A stretch of DNA of 64,000 nucleotides from Muricea muricata (lineage: Eukaryota > Cnidaria > Anthozoa > Malacalcyonacea > Plexauridae), in NCBI GenBank assembly GCA_963855995.1, contig OY979717.1, forward strand, positions 20,931,906-20,995,905, read 5' to 3'. A program made the position numbers and the translations under genes. The notes below the pieces were generated by a model. It did no database searches. It saw only the letters and a list, made by a program, of their open reading frames with translations, and was not told the DNA's origin. Shown here piece by piece: positions 25,071 to 35,976 of this stretch (positions are counted from its first letter, which is position 1; every line of letters begins with the position of its first letter).

Positions 25071-25446
25071 AAACACCCTTAAAATACTGAAAAAATGGCC
25101 ATATTGCCTGACTCCAGACATGCAAAACTTCTCAAATTTCTTGGTGTCTAAAATAGTAACCAAACCATCCCTATTTCCACCAGAATGCCAATGTAGAGTT
25201 CCTGACCAAATTTGGCTTAAAAAGCTGCACTTTTACATTGCCTGAAGCAAGTTTCTTGAAATACCGTTAAAATACTGAAAAATGGCCTATTTGCGTGACT
25301 CCAGACATGGATAATTTCTCAAATTTTTTGATGTCTCAAATACTAACCAAACCATCCTTATTTCCATCAGAATGCCATTATAAAGTTCCTGACCAAATTT
25401 GGCTTAAAAAGCTTCTGTTCTACATTGCTTAAAGCAACTTTCTTGA
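25071..25446 (+). repeat. 2-monomer (375 bp) tandem duplication, copy 2
   Basis: Second copy of the pair, ending in the normal cttgaaataccc. It keeps cctgaagcaagtttc, which matches the more distant relative near 23735. Confidence 0.87.
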
Positions 25447-26270
25447 AATACCCTTAAAATACTGAAAAAATGGCCATTTTGCCTGACTCCGGACAGGCAA
25501 AATTTCTCAAATTTCTTGATGCCTCAAATACTAACCAAACCGTCCTTATTTCCATCAGAATGCCAATTTAGAGTTCCTGACCAAATTTGGCTTAAAAAGC
25601 TCCAGTTTTACGTTGCCTAAAGCAACTTTCTTGAAATACCCTTAAAATACTGAAAAAATGGCAATTTTGCCTGACCCCGGACAGGCAAAATTTCTCAAAT
25701 TTCTTGATGTCTCAAATACTAACCAAACCGTCCTTATTTTCATCAGAATGCCAATTTAGAGTCCTTGACCAAATTTGGCTTAAAAAGCTCCAGTTTTACG
25801 TTGCCTAAAGCAACTTTCTTGAAATACCCTTAAAATGCTGAAAAATAGCCATTTTGCCTGACTCCCGACATGCAAAATTTCTCAAATTTCTTGATGTTTC
25901 AAATACTAACCAAACCATCCTTATTTCCATCAGAATGCCAATTTAGAGTTCATGACCAATTTTGGGTTAAAAAGCTCCACTTTTACATTGCCTAAAGCAA
26001 CTTTCTTAAATACCGTTAAAATACTGAAAAATGGCCTATTTGCCTGACTCCAGACATATAAAATTTCTCAAACTTTTTGATGTCTCAAATACTAACCAAA
26101 CCATCCTCATTTCCATCAGAATGCCAATTTAGAGTTCCTGACCAAATTTGGCTTAAAAAGCTCCACTTTTACATTGCCTAAAGCAACTTTCTTGAAATAC
26201 CGTTAAAATACTGAAAAATGGCAATTTTTCCTGACTCGCGACATGAAAAATTTCTCAAATTTCTTGATGT
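25447..26270 (+). repeat. acaggc-class monomers and first copy of a 3-monomer repeat
   Basis: Begins with acaggcaaaa/accgtcc/acgttg monomers. From 25711 it shows the series gtccttgacc, gactcccgac with tttgggttaaaaag, then gactccagacatat, which matches 26271 onward at offset 560 for about 400 bp. Private changes are ttattttcatcag near 25735, a one-base loss in cttaaataccg near 26007, acatataaaat near 26055 and atcctcatttcc near 26103. Confidence 0.82.
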
Positions 26271-27581
26271 CTCAAATACTAACCAAACCGTCCTTATTTC
26301 CATCAGAATGCCAATTTAGAGTCCCTGACCAAATTTGGCTTAAAAAGCTCCAGTTTTACGTTGCCTAAAGCAACTTTCTTGAAATACCCTTAAAATGCTG
26401 AAAAATAGCCATTTTGCCTGACTCCCGACATGCAAAATTTCTCAAATTTCTTGATGTTTCAAATACTAACCAAACCATCCTTATTTCCATCAGAATGCCA
26501 ATTTAGAGTTCATGACCAATTTTGGGTTAAAAAGCTCCACTTTTACATTGCCTAAAGCAACTTTCTTGAAATACCGTTAAAATACTGAAAAATGGCCTAT
26601 TTGCCTGACTCCAGACATCCAAAATTTCTCAAACTTTTTGATGTCTCAAATACTAACCAAACCATCCTTATTTCCATCAGATTGCCATTATAGAGTTCCT
26701 GACCAAATTTGGCTTAAAAAGCTCCTGTTTTACATTGCCTAAAGCAACTTTCTTGAAATACCCTTAAAATACTGCAAAATAGCCATTTTTCCTGACTCCG
26801 GACATGCAAAATTTCTCAAATTTCATGATGTCTCAAATACTAACCAAACCATCCTTATTTCCAACTAAATGCCAATTTGGAGTTGCTGACCAAGTTTAGC
26901 TTCAAAACCTCCACTTTTACATTGCCTAAAGAAACTTTCTTGAAATACCCTTAAAATACTGAAAAAATGGCCATATTGCCTGATTCCAGACCTGCAAAAT
27001 TTCTCAAATTTCGTCATATCTCAAATACTAACCAAACCATCCTTATTTCTATCAGAATGCCAATTTAGAGTTCCTGACAAAATTTTGCTTAAAAAGCTCC
27101 AGTTTTACATTGCCTAAAGCAACTTTCTTAAAACACCCTTAAAATACTGAAAAAATGGCCATATTGCCTGACTTCAGACATGCAAATCTTCTCAAATTTC
27201 TTGGTGTCTAAAATAGTAACCAAACCATCCTTATTTCCACCAGAATGCCAATGTAGAGTTCCGGACAAAATTTGGCTTAAAAAGCTGCACTTTTACATTG
27301 CCTGAAGCAACTTTCTTGAAATACCGTTAAAATACTGAAAAATATCCTATTTGCGTGACTCCAGACATGGATAATTTCTCAAATTTTTTGATGTCTCAAA
27401 TACTAACCAAACCATCCTTATTTCCATCAGAATGCCATTATAGAGTTCCTGACCAAATTTGGCTTAAAAAGTTTCTGTTCTACATTGCTTAAAGCAACTT
27501 TCTTGAAATACCCTTAAAAACTGAAAAAATGGCCATTTTGCCTGACTCCGGACAGGCAAAATTTCTCAAATTTCTTGATGC
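26271..27581 (+). repeat. 7-monomer (1311 bp) tandem duplication, copy 1
   Basis: Repeated at offset 1311. Anchors are gtccctgacc at 26321 and 27632 and the rare cagattgccatta at 26681 and 27992. Both copies share the acatccaaaat head, tttcatgatgtc and cagacctg. Copy 1 has lost one T near 27528 (cccttaaaaactg). Confidence 0.9.
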
Positions 27582-28891
27582 CTCAAATACTAACCAAACC
27601 GTCCTTATTTCCATCAGAATGCCAATTTAGAGTCCCTGACCAAATTTGGCTTAAAAAGCTCCAGTTTTACGTTGCCTAAAGCAACTTTCTTGAAATACCC
27701 TTAAAATGCTGAAAAATAGCCATTTTGCCTGACTCCCGACATGCAAAATTTCTCAAATTTCTTGATGTTTCAAATACTAACCAAACCATCCTTATTTCCA
27801 TCAGAATGCCAATTTAGAGTTCATGACCAATTTTGGGTTAAAAAGCTCCACTTTTACATTGCCTAAAGCAACTTTCTTGAAATACCGTTAAAATACTGAA
27901 AAATGGCCTATTTGCCTGACTCCAGACATCCAAAATTTCTCAAACTTTTTGATGTCTCAAATACTAACCAAACCATCCTTATTTCCATCAGATTGCCATT
28001 ATAGAGTTCCTGACCAAATTTGGCTTAAAAAGCTCCTGTTTTACATTGCCTAAAGCAACTTTCTTGAAATACCCTTAAAATACTGCAAAATAGCCATTTT
28101 TCCTGACTCCGGACATGCAAAATTTCTCAAATTTCATGATGTCTCAAATACTAACCAAACCATCCTTATTTCCAACTAAATGCCAATTTGGAGTTGCTGA
28201 CCAAGTTTAGCTTCAAAACCTCCACTTTTACATTGCCTAAAGAAACTTTCTTGAAATACCCTTAAAATACTGAAAAAATGGCCATATTGCCTGATTCCAG
28301 ACCTGAAATTTCTCAAATTTCGTCATATCTCAAATACTAACCAAACCATCCTTATTTCTATCAGAATGCCAATTTAGAGTTCCTGACAAAATTTTGCTTA
28401 AAAAGCTCCAGTTTTACATTGCCTAAAGCAACTTTCTTAAAACACCCTTAAAATACTGAAAAAATGGCCATATTGCCTGACTTCAGACATGCAAAATTTC
28501 TCAAATTTCTTGGTGTCTAAAATAGTAACCAAACCATCCTTATTTCCACCAGAATGCCAATGTAGAGCTCCGGACAAAATTTGGCTTAAAAAGCTGCACT
28601 TTTACATTGCCTGAAGCAACTTTCTTGAAATACCGTTAAAATACTGAAAAATATCCTATTTGCGTGACTCCAGACATGGATAATTTCTCAAATTTTTTGA
28701 TGTCTCAAATACTAACCAAACCATCCTTATTTCCATCAGAATGCCATTATAGAGTTCCTGACCAAATTTGGCTTAAAAAGTTTCTGTTCTACATTGCTTA
28801 AAGCAACTTTCTTGAAATACCCTTAAAATACTGAAAAAATGGCCATTTTGCCTGACTCCGGACAGGCAAAATTTCTCAAATTTCTTGATGC
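27582..28891 (+). repeat. 7-monomer tandem duplication, copy 2
   Basis: It is 1310 bp long: it keeps the T that copy 1 lost but has its own 2 bp deletion near 28296 (cagacctgaaatttc against cagacctgcaaaatttc). It also carries gtagagctccggac near 28563 instead of gtagagttccggac. Confidence 0.9.
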
Positions 28892-30430
28892 CTCAAATAC
28901 TAACCAAACCATCCTTATTTCCATCAGAATGCCAATTTAGAGTTCATGACCAAATTTGGCTTAAAAAGCTCCACTTTTACGTTGCCTAAAGCAACTTTCT
29001 TTAAATACCCTTAAAATACTGAAAAAATGGCCATTTTGCCTGACCCCGGACAGGCAAAACTTCTCAAATTTCTTGATGTCTCAAATACTAACCAAACCGT
29101 CCTTATTTCCATCAGAATGCCAATTTAGAGTTCCTGACCAAATTTGGCTTAAAAAGCTCCAGTTTTACGTTGCCTAAAGCAACTTTCTTGAAATACCGTT
29201 AAAATACTGAAAAATGGCCATTTTGTCTGACTCCGGACATGCAAAATATCTCAAATTTCTTGATGTTTCAAATACTAACTAAACAATTTTTATTTCCATG
29301 AGAATGCCAATTTAGAGTTCCTGACCAAATTTGGCATTAAAAGCTTCAACTTTACTTTGCCTAAAGCAACTTTCTTGAAATACCGCTAAAATACTGAAAA
29401 ATGGCCTATTTGCCTGACTCCACACATGCAAAATTTCTCAAACTTTTTGATGTCTCAAATACTAACCAAACCATCCTTATTTCCATCAGAATGCCAATTT
29501 AGAGTTCCTGACCAAATTTGGCTTAAAAAGCTCCACTTTTACATTGCCTAAAGCAACTTTCTTGAAATACCGTTAAAATACTGAAAAATGGCAATTTTTC
29601 CTGACTCGCGACATGCAAAATTTCTCAAATTTTTTGATATCTCAAATAATAACCAAACCATCCTTATTTCCATCAGAATGCAATTATAGAGTTCCTGACC
29701 AATTTTGGCTTAAAAAGCTCCTGTTTTACATTGCCTAAAGCAACTTTCTTGAAATACCCTTAAAATACTGCAAAATAGCCATTTTGCCTGACTCCGGACA
29801 TGCAAAATTTCTCAAATTTCTTGATGTCTCAAATACTAACCAAACCATCCTTATTTCCAACTAAATGCCAATTTGGAGTTTCTGACCAAGTTTAGCTTCA
29901 AAACCTCCACTTTTACATTGCCTAAAGAAACTTTCTTGAAATACCCTTAAAATACTGAAAAAATGGCCATATTGCCTGATTCCAGACATGCAAAATTTCT
30001 CAAATTTCGTCATATCTCAAATACTAACCAAACCATTCTTATTTCTATCAGAATGCCAATTTAGAGTTCCTGACCAAATTTTGCTTAAAAAGCTCCAGTT
30101 TTACATTGCCTAAAGCAACTTTCTTAAAACATTCTTAAAATACTGAAAAAATGGCCATATTGCCTGACTCCAGACATGCAAAATTTCTCAAATTTCTTGA
30201 TGTCTCAAATACTAACCAAACCATCCTTATTTCCAACTAAATGCCAATTTAGAGTTGCTGACCAAATTTAGCCTCAAAACCTCCACTTTTACATTGCCTA
30301 AAGAAACTTTCTTGAAATACCCTTAAAATACTGAAAAAATGGCCATATTGCCTGACTCCAGACATGCAAAATTTCTCAAATTTCGTCATATCTCAATTAC
30401 TAACCAAGCCATCCTTATTTCTATCAGAAT
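28892..30430 (+). repeat. Further copy of the 12.2-13.3 kb module, then common monomers
   Basis: The gaccccggacagg head at 29042 corresponds to 12370 (offset 16672, 89 monomers). The same class order follows: tgtctgactcc, cacacatgc, tttttcctgactcgcgac, then ctgcaaaatagcc/caactaaatg with gagtttctg. From about 29980 there are tttcgtcatatctc and caactaaatg monomers alternating, with private variants such as aaccattcttatttc near 30031 and tagcctcaaaacc near 30270. Confidence 0.8.
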
Positions 30431-32040
30431 GCCAATTTAGAGTTCCTGACCAAATTTGGCTTAAAAAGCTCCAGTATTACATTGCCTAAAGCAACTTTCT
30501 TGAAACACCCTTAAAATACTGAAAAAATGGCCATATTGCCTGACTCCAGACATGCAAAATTTCTCAAATTTCTTGATGTCTCAAATACTATCCAAACCAT
30601 CCTTATTTCCATCAGAATGCCAATTTAGAGTTCCTGACCAAATTTGGCTTAAAAAGCTCCACTTTTACATTGCCTAAAGCAACTTTCTTGAAATACCCTT
30701 AAAATGCTGAAAAATAGCCATTTTGCCTGACTCCCGACATGCAAAATTTCTCAAATTTCTTGATGTTTCAAATACTAACCAAACCATCCTTATTTCCATC
30801 AGAATGCCAATTTAGAGTTCATGACCAATTTTGGCTTAAAAAGCTCCACTTTTACATTGCCTAAAGCAACTTTCTTGAAATACCCTTAAAATACTGAAAA
30901 ATAGCCATTTTGCCTGACTCCGGACATGCAAAATTTCTCAAATTTCTTGATGTCTCAAATACGAACCAAACCATCCTTATTTCCATCTAAATGCCAATTT
31001 AGAGTTCCTGACAAAATTTAGCTTCAAAATCTCCACTTTTTCATTGCCTCAAGCAACTTTCTTGAAATACCCTTTAAATACTGAAAAAATGGCCATATTG
31101 CCTGACTCCAGACATGCAAAATTTCTCATATTTCGTCATGTCTCAAATACTAACCAAACCATCCTTATTTCCACCAGAATGCCAATTTAGAGTTCTTGAC
31201 CAAATTTGGCTTAGAAAAGCTCCACTTTTACATTGCCTGAAGCAACTTTCTTGAAATACCGTTAAAATACTGAAAAATGGCAATTTTTCCTGACTCGCGA
31301 CATGCAAAATTTCTCAAATTTTTTGATGTCTCAAATACTAACCAAACCATCCTTATTTCCACCAGAATGCCAATTTAGAGTTCCTGACCAAATTTGGCTT
31401 AGAAAAGCTCCACTTTTACATTGCCTGAAGCAACTTTCTTGAAATACCGTTAAAATACTGAAAAATGGCAATTTTTCCTGACTCGCGACATGCAAAATTT
31501 CTCAAATTTTTTGATGTCTCAAATAATAACCAAACCATCCTTATTTCCATCAGAATGCCATTATAGAGTTCCTGACCAAATTTGTTTTCAAAAGCTCCTG
31601 TTTTACATTGCCTAAAGCAACTTTCTTGAAATAACCTTGAAATACTGAAAAAATGGCCATTTTGCCTGACTCCGGACATGCAAAATTTCTCAAATTTCTT
31701 GGTGTCTAAAATAGTAACCAAACCATCCTTATTTCCACCAGAATGCCAATGTAGAGTTCCTGACAAAATTTGGCTTAAAAAGCTGCACTTTTACATTGCC
31801 TGAAGCAACTTTCTTGAAATACCGTTAAAATACTGAAAAATGGCCTATTTGCCTGACTCCAGACATGGATATTTTCTCAAAATTTTTGATGTCTCAAATA
31901 CTAACCAAACCATCCTTATTTCCATCAGAATGCCATTATAGAGTTCCTGACCAAATTTGGCTTAAAAAGCTCCTGTTCTACATTGCTTAAAGCAACTTTC
32001 TTGAAATACCCTTAAAATACTGAAAAAATGGCCATTTTGC
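30431..32040 (+). repeat. 21-monomer-spaced repeat, copy 1
   Basis: Matches 34366-35976 at offset 3936. Class order includes agctccagtattacattg, gactcccgac/gtttcaaatac/ttcatgaccaattttgg, catctaaatg with gcctcaagc, tttcgtcatgtc with tccaccagaatg, then two tttttcctgactcgcgac monomers and the tttgttttcaaaagctcc monomer. Part of this series also lies near 45.5-46.6, 49.6-50.7 and 55.8-56.3 kb. It holds one of five identical spurious minus-strand frames (31416-31766). Confidence 0.87.
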
Positions 32041-33160
32041 CTCACTCCGGACCGGCAAAATTTCTCAAATTTCTTGATGTCTCAAATACTAACCAAACCG
32101 TCCTTATTTCCATCAGAATGCCACCTTAGAGTTCCTGACTAAATTTGGCTTAAAAAGCTCCAGTTTTACGTTGCCTAAAGAAACTTTCTTGAAATACCCT
32201 TAAAATACTGAAAAAATGGCCATTTTGCCTGACTCCGGACAGGGAAAATTTCTCAAATTTCTTGATGTCTCAAATACAAACCAAACCGTCCTTATTTCCA
32301 TCAGAATGCCAATTTAGAGTTCCTGACCAAATTTGGCTTAAAAAGCTCCAGTTTTACGTTGCCTAAAGCAACTTTCTTTAAATACCCTTAAAATACTGAA
32401 AAATGGCCATTTTGTCTGTCTCCGGACATGCAAAATATCTCAAATTTCTTGATGTCTCAAATACTAACTAAACAATTCTAATTTCCATGAGAATGCCAAT
32501 TTAGAGTTTCTTACCAAATTTGGCATTAATAGCTTCAACTTTACTTTGCCTAAAGCAACTTTCTTGAAATACCGTTAAAATACTGAAAAATGGCCTATTT
32601 GCCTAACTCCAGACATGCAAAATTTCTCAAACTTTTTGATGTCTCAAATACTAACCAAACCATCCTTATTTCCATCAGAATGCCAATTTAGAGTTCCTGA
32701 CCAAATTTGGCTTAAAAATCTCCACTTTTACATTGCCTAAAGCAACTTTCTTGAAATACCTTTAAAATACTGAAAAATGGCAATTTTTCCTGACTCGCGA
32801 CATGCAAAATTTCTCAAATTTCTTGATGTCTCAAATACTAACCAAACCATCCTTATTTCCGTCAGAATGCCATTATAGAGTTCCTGACCAAATTTGGCTT
32901 AAAAAGCTCCTGTTTTACATTGCCTAAAGCAACTTTCTTGAAATACCCTTAAAATACTGAAAAAATGGCCATTTTGCCTGACTCCGGACATGCCAAATTT
33001 CTCAAATTTCTTAGTGTCTAAAATAGTAACCAAACCATCCTTATTTCCACCAGAATGCCAATGTAGAGTTCCTGACCAAATTTGGCTTAAAAAGCTGCAC
33101 TTTTACATTGCCTGAAGCAACTTTCTTGAAATACCGTTAAAATACTGAAAAATGGCCGAT
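32041..33160 (+). repeat. ctcactccggaccgg cassette, copy 1 of 3
   Basis: The rare ctcactccggaccgg head (32041) with gccaccttagag is followed by acagggaaaa, tgtctgtctcc, ctaactccagac, tttttcctgactcgcgac with tccgtcagaatg, and ttagtgtctaaaat monomers. The same series begins at 50974 (offset 18933, 101 monomers) and 54724 (offset 3750 from the second). This copy has a private gttcctgactaaatttgg near 32135. Confidence 0.87.
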
Positions 33161-34365
33161 TTGCCTGACTCAAGACATGCAAAATTTCTCAAATTTCTTG
33201 ATGTCTCAAATACTAACCAAACAATCCTTATTTCCATCAGAATGCCAATTTAGAGTTCCTGACCAAATTTGGCTTAAAAAGCTCCACTTTTACATTGCCT
33301 AAAGCAACTTTCTTGAAATACCCTTAAAATACTGCAAAATAGCAATTTTGCCTGACTCCGGACATGCAAAATTTCTCAAATTTCCTGATGTCTCAAATAC
33401 TAACCAAACCATCCTTATTTCCAACTAAATGCCAATTTAGAGTTGCTGACCAAATTTAGCTTCAAAACCTCCACTTTTACATTGCCTAAAGAAACATTCT
33501 TGAAATACCCTTAAAACACTGAAAAAATGGCCATATTGCCTGACTCCAGACATGCAAATATTCTCAAATTTCTTGATGTCTCAAATACTATCCAAACCAT
33601 CCTTATTTCTATCAGAATGCCAATTTAGAGTTCCTGACCAAATTTGGCTTAAAAAGCTCCAGTATTACATTGCCTAAAGCAACTTTCTTGAAACACCCTT
33701 AAAATACTGAAAAAATGGCCATATTGCCTGACTCCAGACATGCAAAATTTCTCAAATTTCTTGATGTCTCAAATACTATCCAAACCATCCTTATTTCCAT
33801 CAGAATGCCAATTTAGAGTTCCTGACCAAATTTGGCTTAAAAAGCTCCACTTTTAATTTGCCTAAACAAACTTTCTTGAAATACCCTTAAATTACTGAAA
33901 AATGGCCATTTTCCTGACTCCAGACATGCTAAATTTTTCAAATGTCATCATGTCTCAAATACTAACCAAACCATCCTTATTTCCATCAGAATGGTAATTT
34001 AGAGTTCCTCACCAAATTTGGCTTAAAAAGCTCCACTTTTGCATTGCCTGAAGCAACTTTCTTGAAATACCCTTAAAATGCTGAAAAATAGCCAATTTGC
34101 CTGACTCCCGACATGCAAAATTTCTCAAATTTCTTGATGTTTCAAATACTAACCAAACCATCCTTATTTCCATCAGAATGCCAATTTAGAGTTCATGACC
34201 AATTTTGGCTTAAAAAGCTCCACTTTTACATTGCCTAAAGCAACTTTTTTGAAATACCCTTAAAATACTGAAAAATAGCCATTTTGCCTGTATCCGGACA
34301 TGCAAAATTTCTCAAATTTCTTGATGTCTCAAATACTAACCAAACCATCCTTATTTCCATCTAAA
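33161..34365 (+). repeat. Mixed monomers with a diverged relative of the 1-560 block
   Basis: Opens with gcaattttgcctgactccgg and caactaaatg monomers carrying aaagaaacattc. From about 33727 it resembles the start of the window: gactccagac...atactatccaaacc, then ttttaatttgcc, then the gacatgctaaatttttcaaatgtcatc monomer (about 33920), then gactccc and gcctgtatccgg monomers. Differences from 1-560 (aaacaaactttc, attactgaaaaatgg, ggccattttcctgactcc, agaatggtaattt) make it an older copy, the only one of this block right of 17 kb. Confidence 0.78.
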
Positions 34366-35976
34366 TGCCAATTTAGAGTTCCTGACCAAATTTGGCTTAA
34401 AAAGCTCCAGTATTACATTGCCTAAAGCAACTTTCTTGAAACACCCTTAAAATACTGAAAAAATGGCCATATTGCCTGACTCCAGACATGCAAAATTTCT
34501 CAAATTTCTTGATGTCTCAAATACTATCCAAACCATCCTTATTTCCATCAGAATGCCAATTTAGAGTTCCTGACCAAATTTGGCTTAAAAAGCTCCACTT
34601 TTACATTGCCTAAAGCAACTTTCTTGAAATACCCTTAAAATGCTGAAAAATAGCCATGTTGCCTGACTCCCGACATGCAAAATTTCTCAAATTTCTTGAT
34701 GTTTCAAATACTAACCAAACCATCCTTATTTCCATCAGAATGCCAATTTAGAGTTCATGACCAATTTTGGCTTAAAAAGCTCCACTTTTACATTGCCTAA
34801 AGCAACTTTCTTGAAATACCCTTAAAATACTGAAAAATAGCCATTTTGCCTGACTCCGGACATGCAAAATTTCTCAAATTTCTTGATGTCTCAAATACTA
34901 ACCAAACCATCCTTATTTCCATCTAAATGCCAATTTAGAGTTCCTGACAAAATTTAGCTTCAAAATCTCCACTTTTTCATTGCCTCAAGCAACTTTCTTG
35001 AAATACCCTTTAAATACTGAAAAAATGGCCATATTGCCTGACTCCAGACATGCAAAATTTCTCATATTTCGTCATGTCTCAAATACTAACCAAACCATCC
35101 ATATTTCCACCAGAATGCCAATTTAGAGTTCCTAACCAAATTTGGCTTAGAAAAGCTCCACTTTTACATTGCCTGAAGCAACTTTCTTGAAATACCGTTA
35201 AAATACTGAAAAATGGCAATTTTTCCTGACTCGCGACATGCAAAATTTCTCAAATTTTTTGATGTCTCAAATACTAACCAAACCATCCTTATTTCCACCA
35301 GAATGCCAATTTAGAGTTCCTGACCAAATTTGGCTTAGAAAAGCTCCACTTTTACATTGCCTGAAGCAACTTTCTTGAAATACCGTTAAAATACTGAAAA
35401 ATGGCAATTTTTCCTGACTCGCGACATGCAAAATTTCTCAAATTTTTTGATGTCTCAAATAATAACCAAACCATCCTTATTTCCATCAGAATGCCATTAT
35501 AGAGTTCCTGACCAAATTTGTTTTCAAAAGCTCCTGTTTTACATTGCCTAAAGCAACTTTCTTGAAATAACCTTGAAATACTGAAAAAATGGCCATTTTG
35601 CCTGACTCCGGACATGCAAAATTTCTCAAATTTCTTGGTGTCTAAAATAGTAACCAAACCATCCTTATTTCCACCAGAATGCCAATGTAGAGTTCCTGAC
35701 AAAATTTGGCTTAAAAAGCTGCACTTTTACATTGCCTGAAGCAACTTTCTTGAAATACCGTTAAAATACTGAAAAATGGCCTATTTGCCTGACTCCAGAC
35801 ATGGATATTTTCTCAAAATTTTTGATGTCTCAAATACTAACCAAACCATCCTTATTTCCATCAGAATGCCATTATAGAGTTCCTGACCAAATTTGGCTTA
35901 AAAAGCTCCTGTTCTACATTGCTTAAAGCAACTTTCTTGAAATACCCTTAAAATACTGAAAAAATGGCCATTTTGC
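34366..35976 (+). repeat. 21-monomer-spaced repeat, copy 2
   Basis: Second copy of 30431-32040. Visible differences are catgttgcc near 34655, aaccatccatatttcc near 35098 and gttcctaaccaaatt near 35130. It ends where copy 1 goes into the ctcactccggaccgg cassette and this copy goes into an acaggcaaaa monomer. Its last ~800 bp are also the start of the block repeated at 55782. Confidence 0.86.

Noticed and set aside
31416..31766. Minus-strand 116-codon open frame, identical at 35352, 46224, 50349 and 55974, with 94- to 113-codon relatives
   Set aside because: Each frame is simply two adjacent satellite monomers read in different phases. Monomer length is not a multiple of three, no frame extends past two monomers, and identity between copies is fully explained by HOR duplication. 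No recognisable domain is seen.
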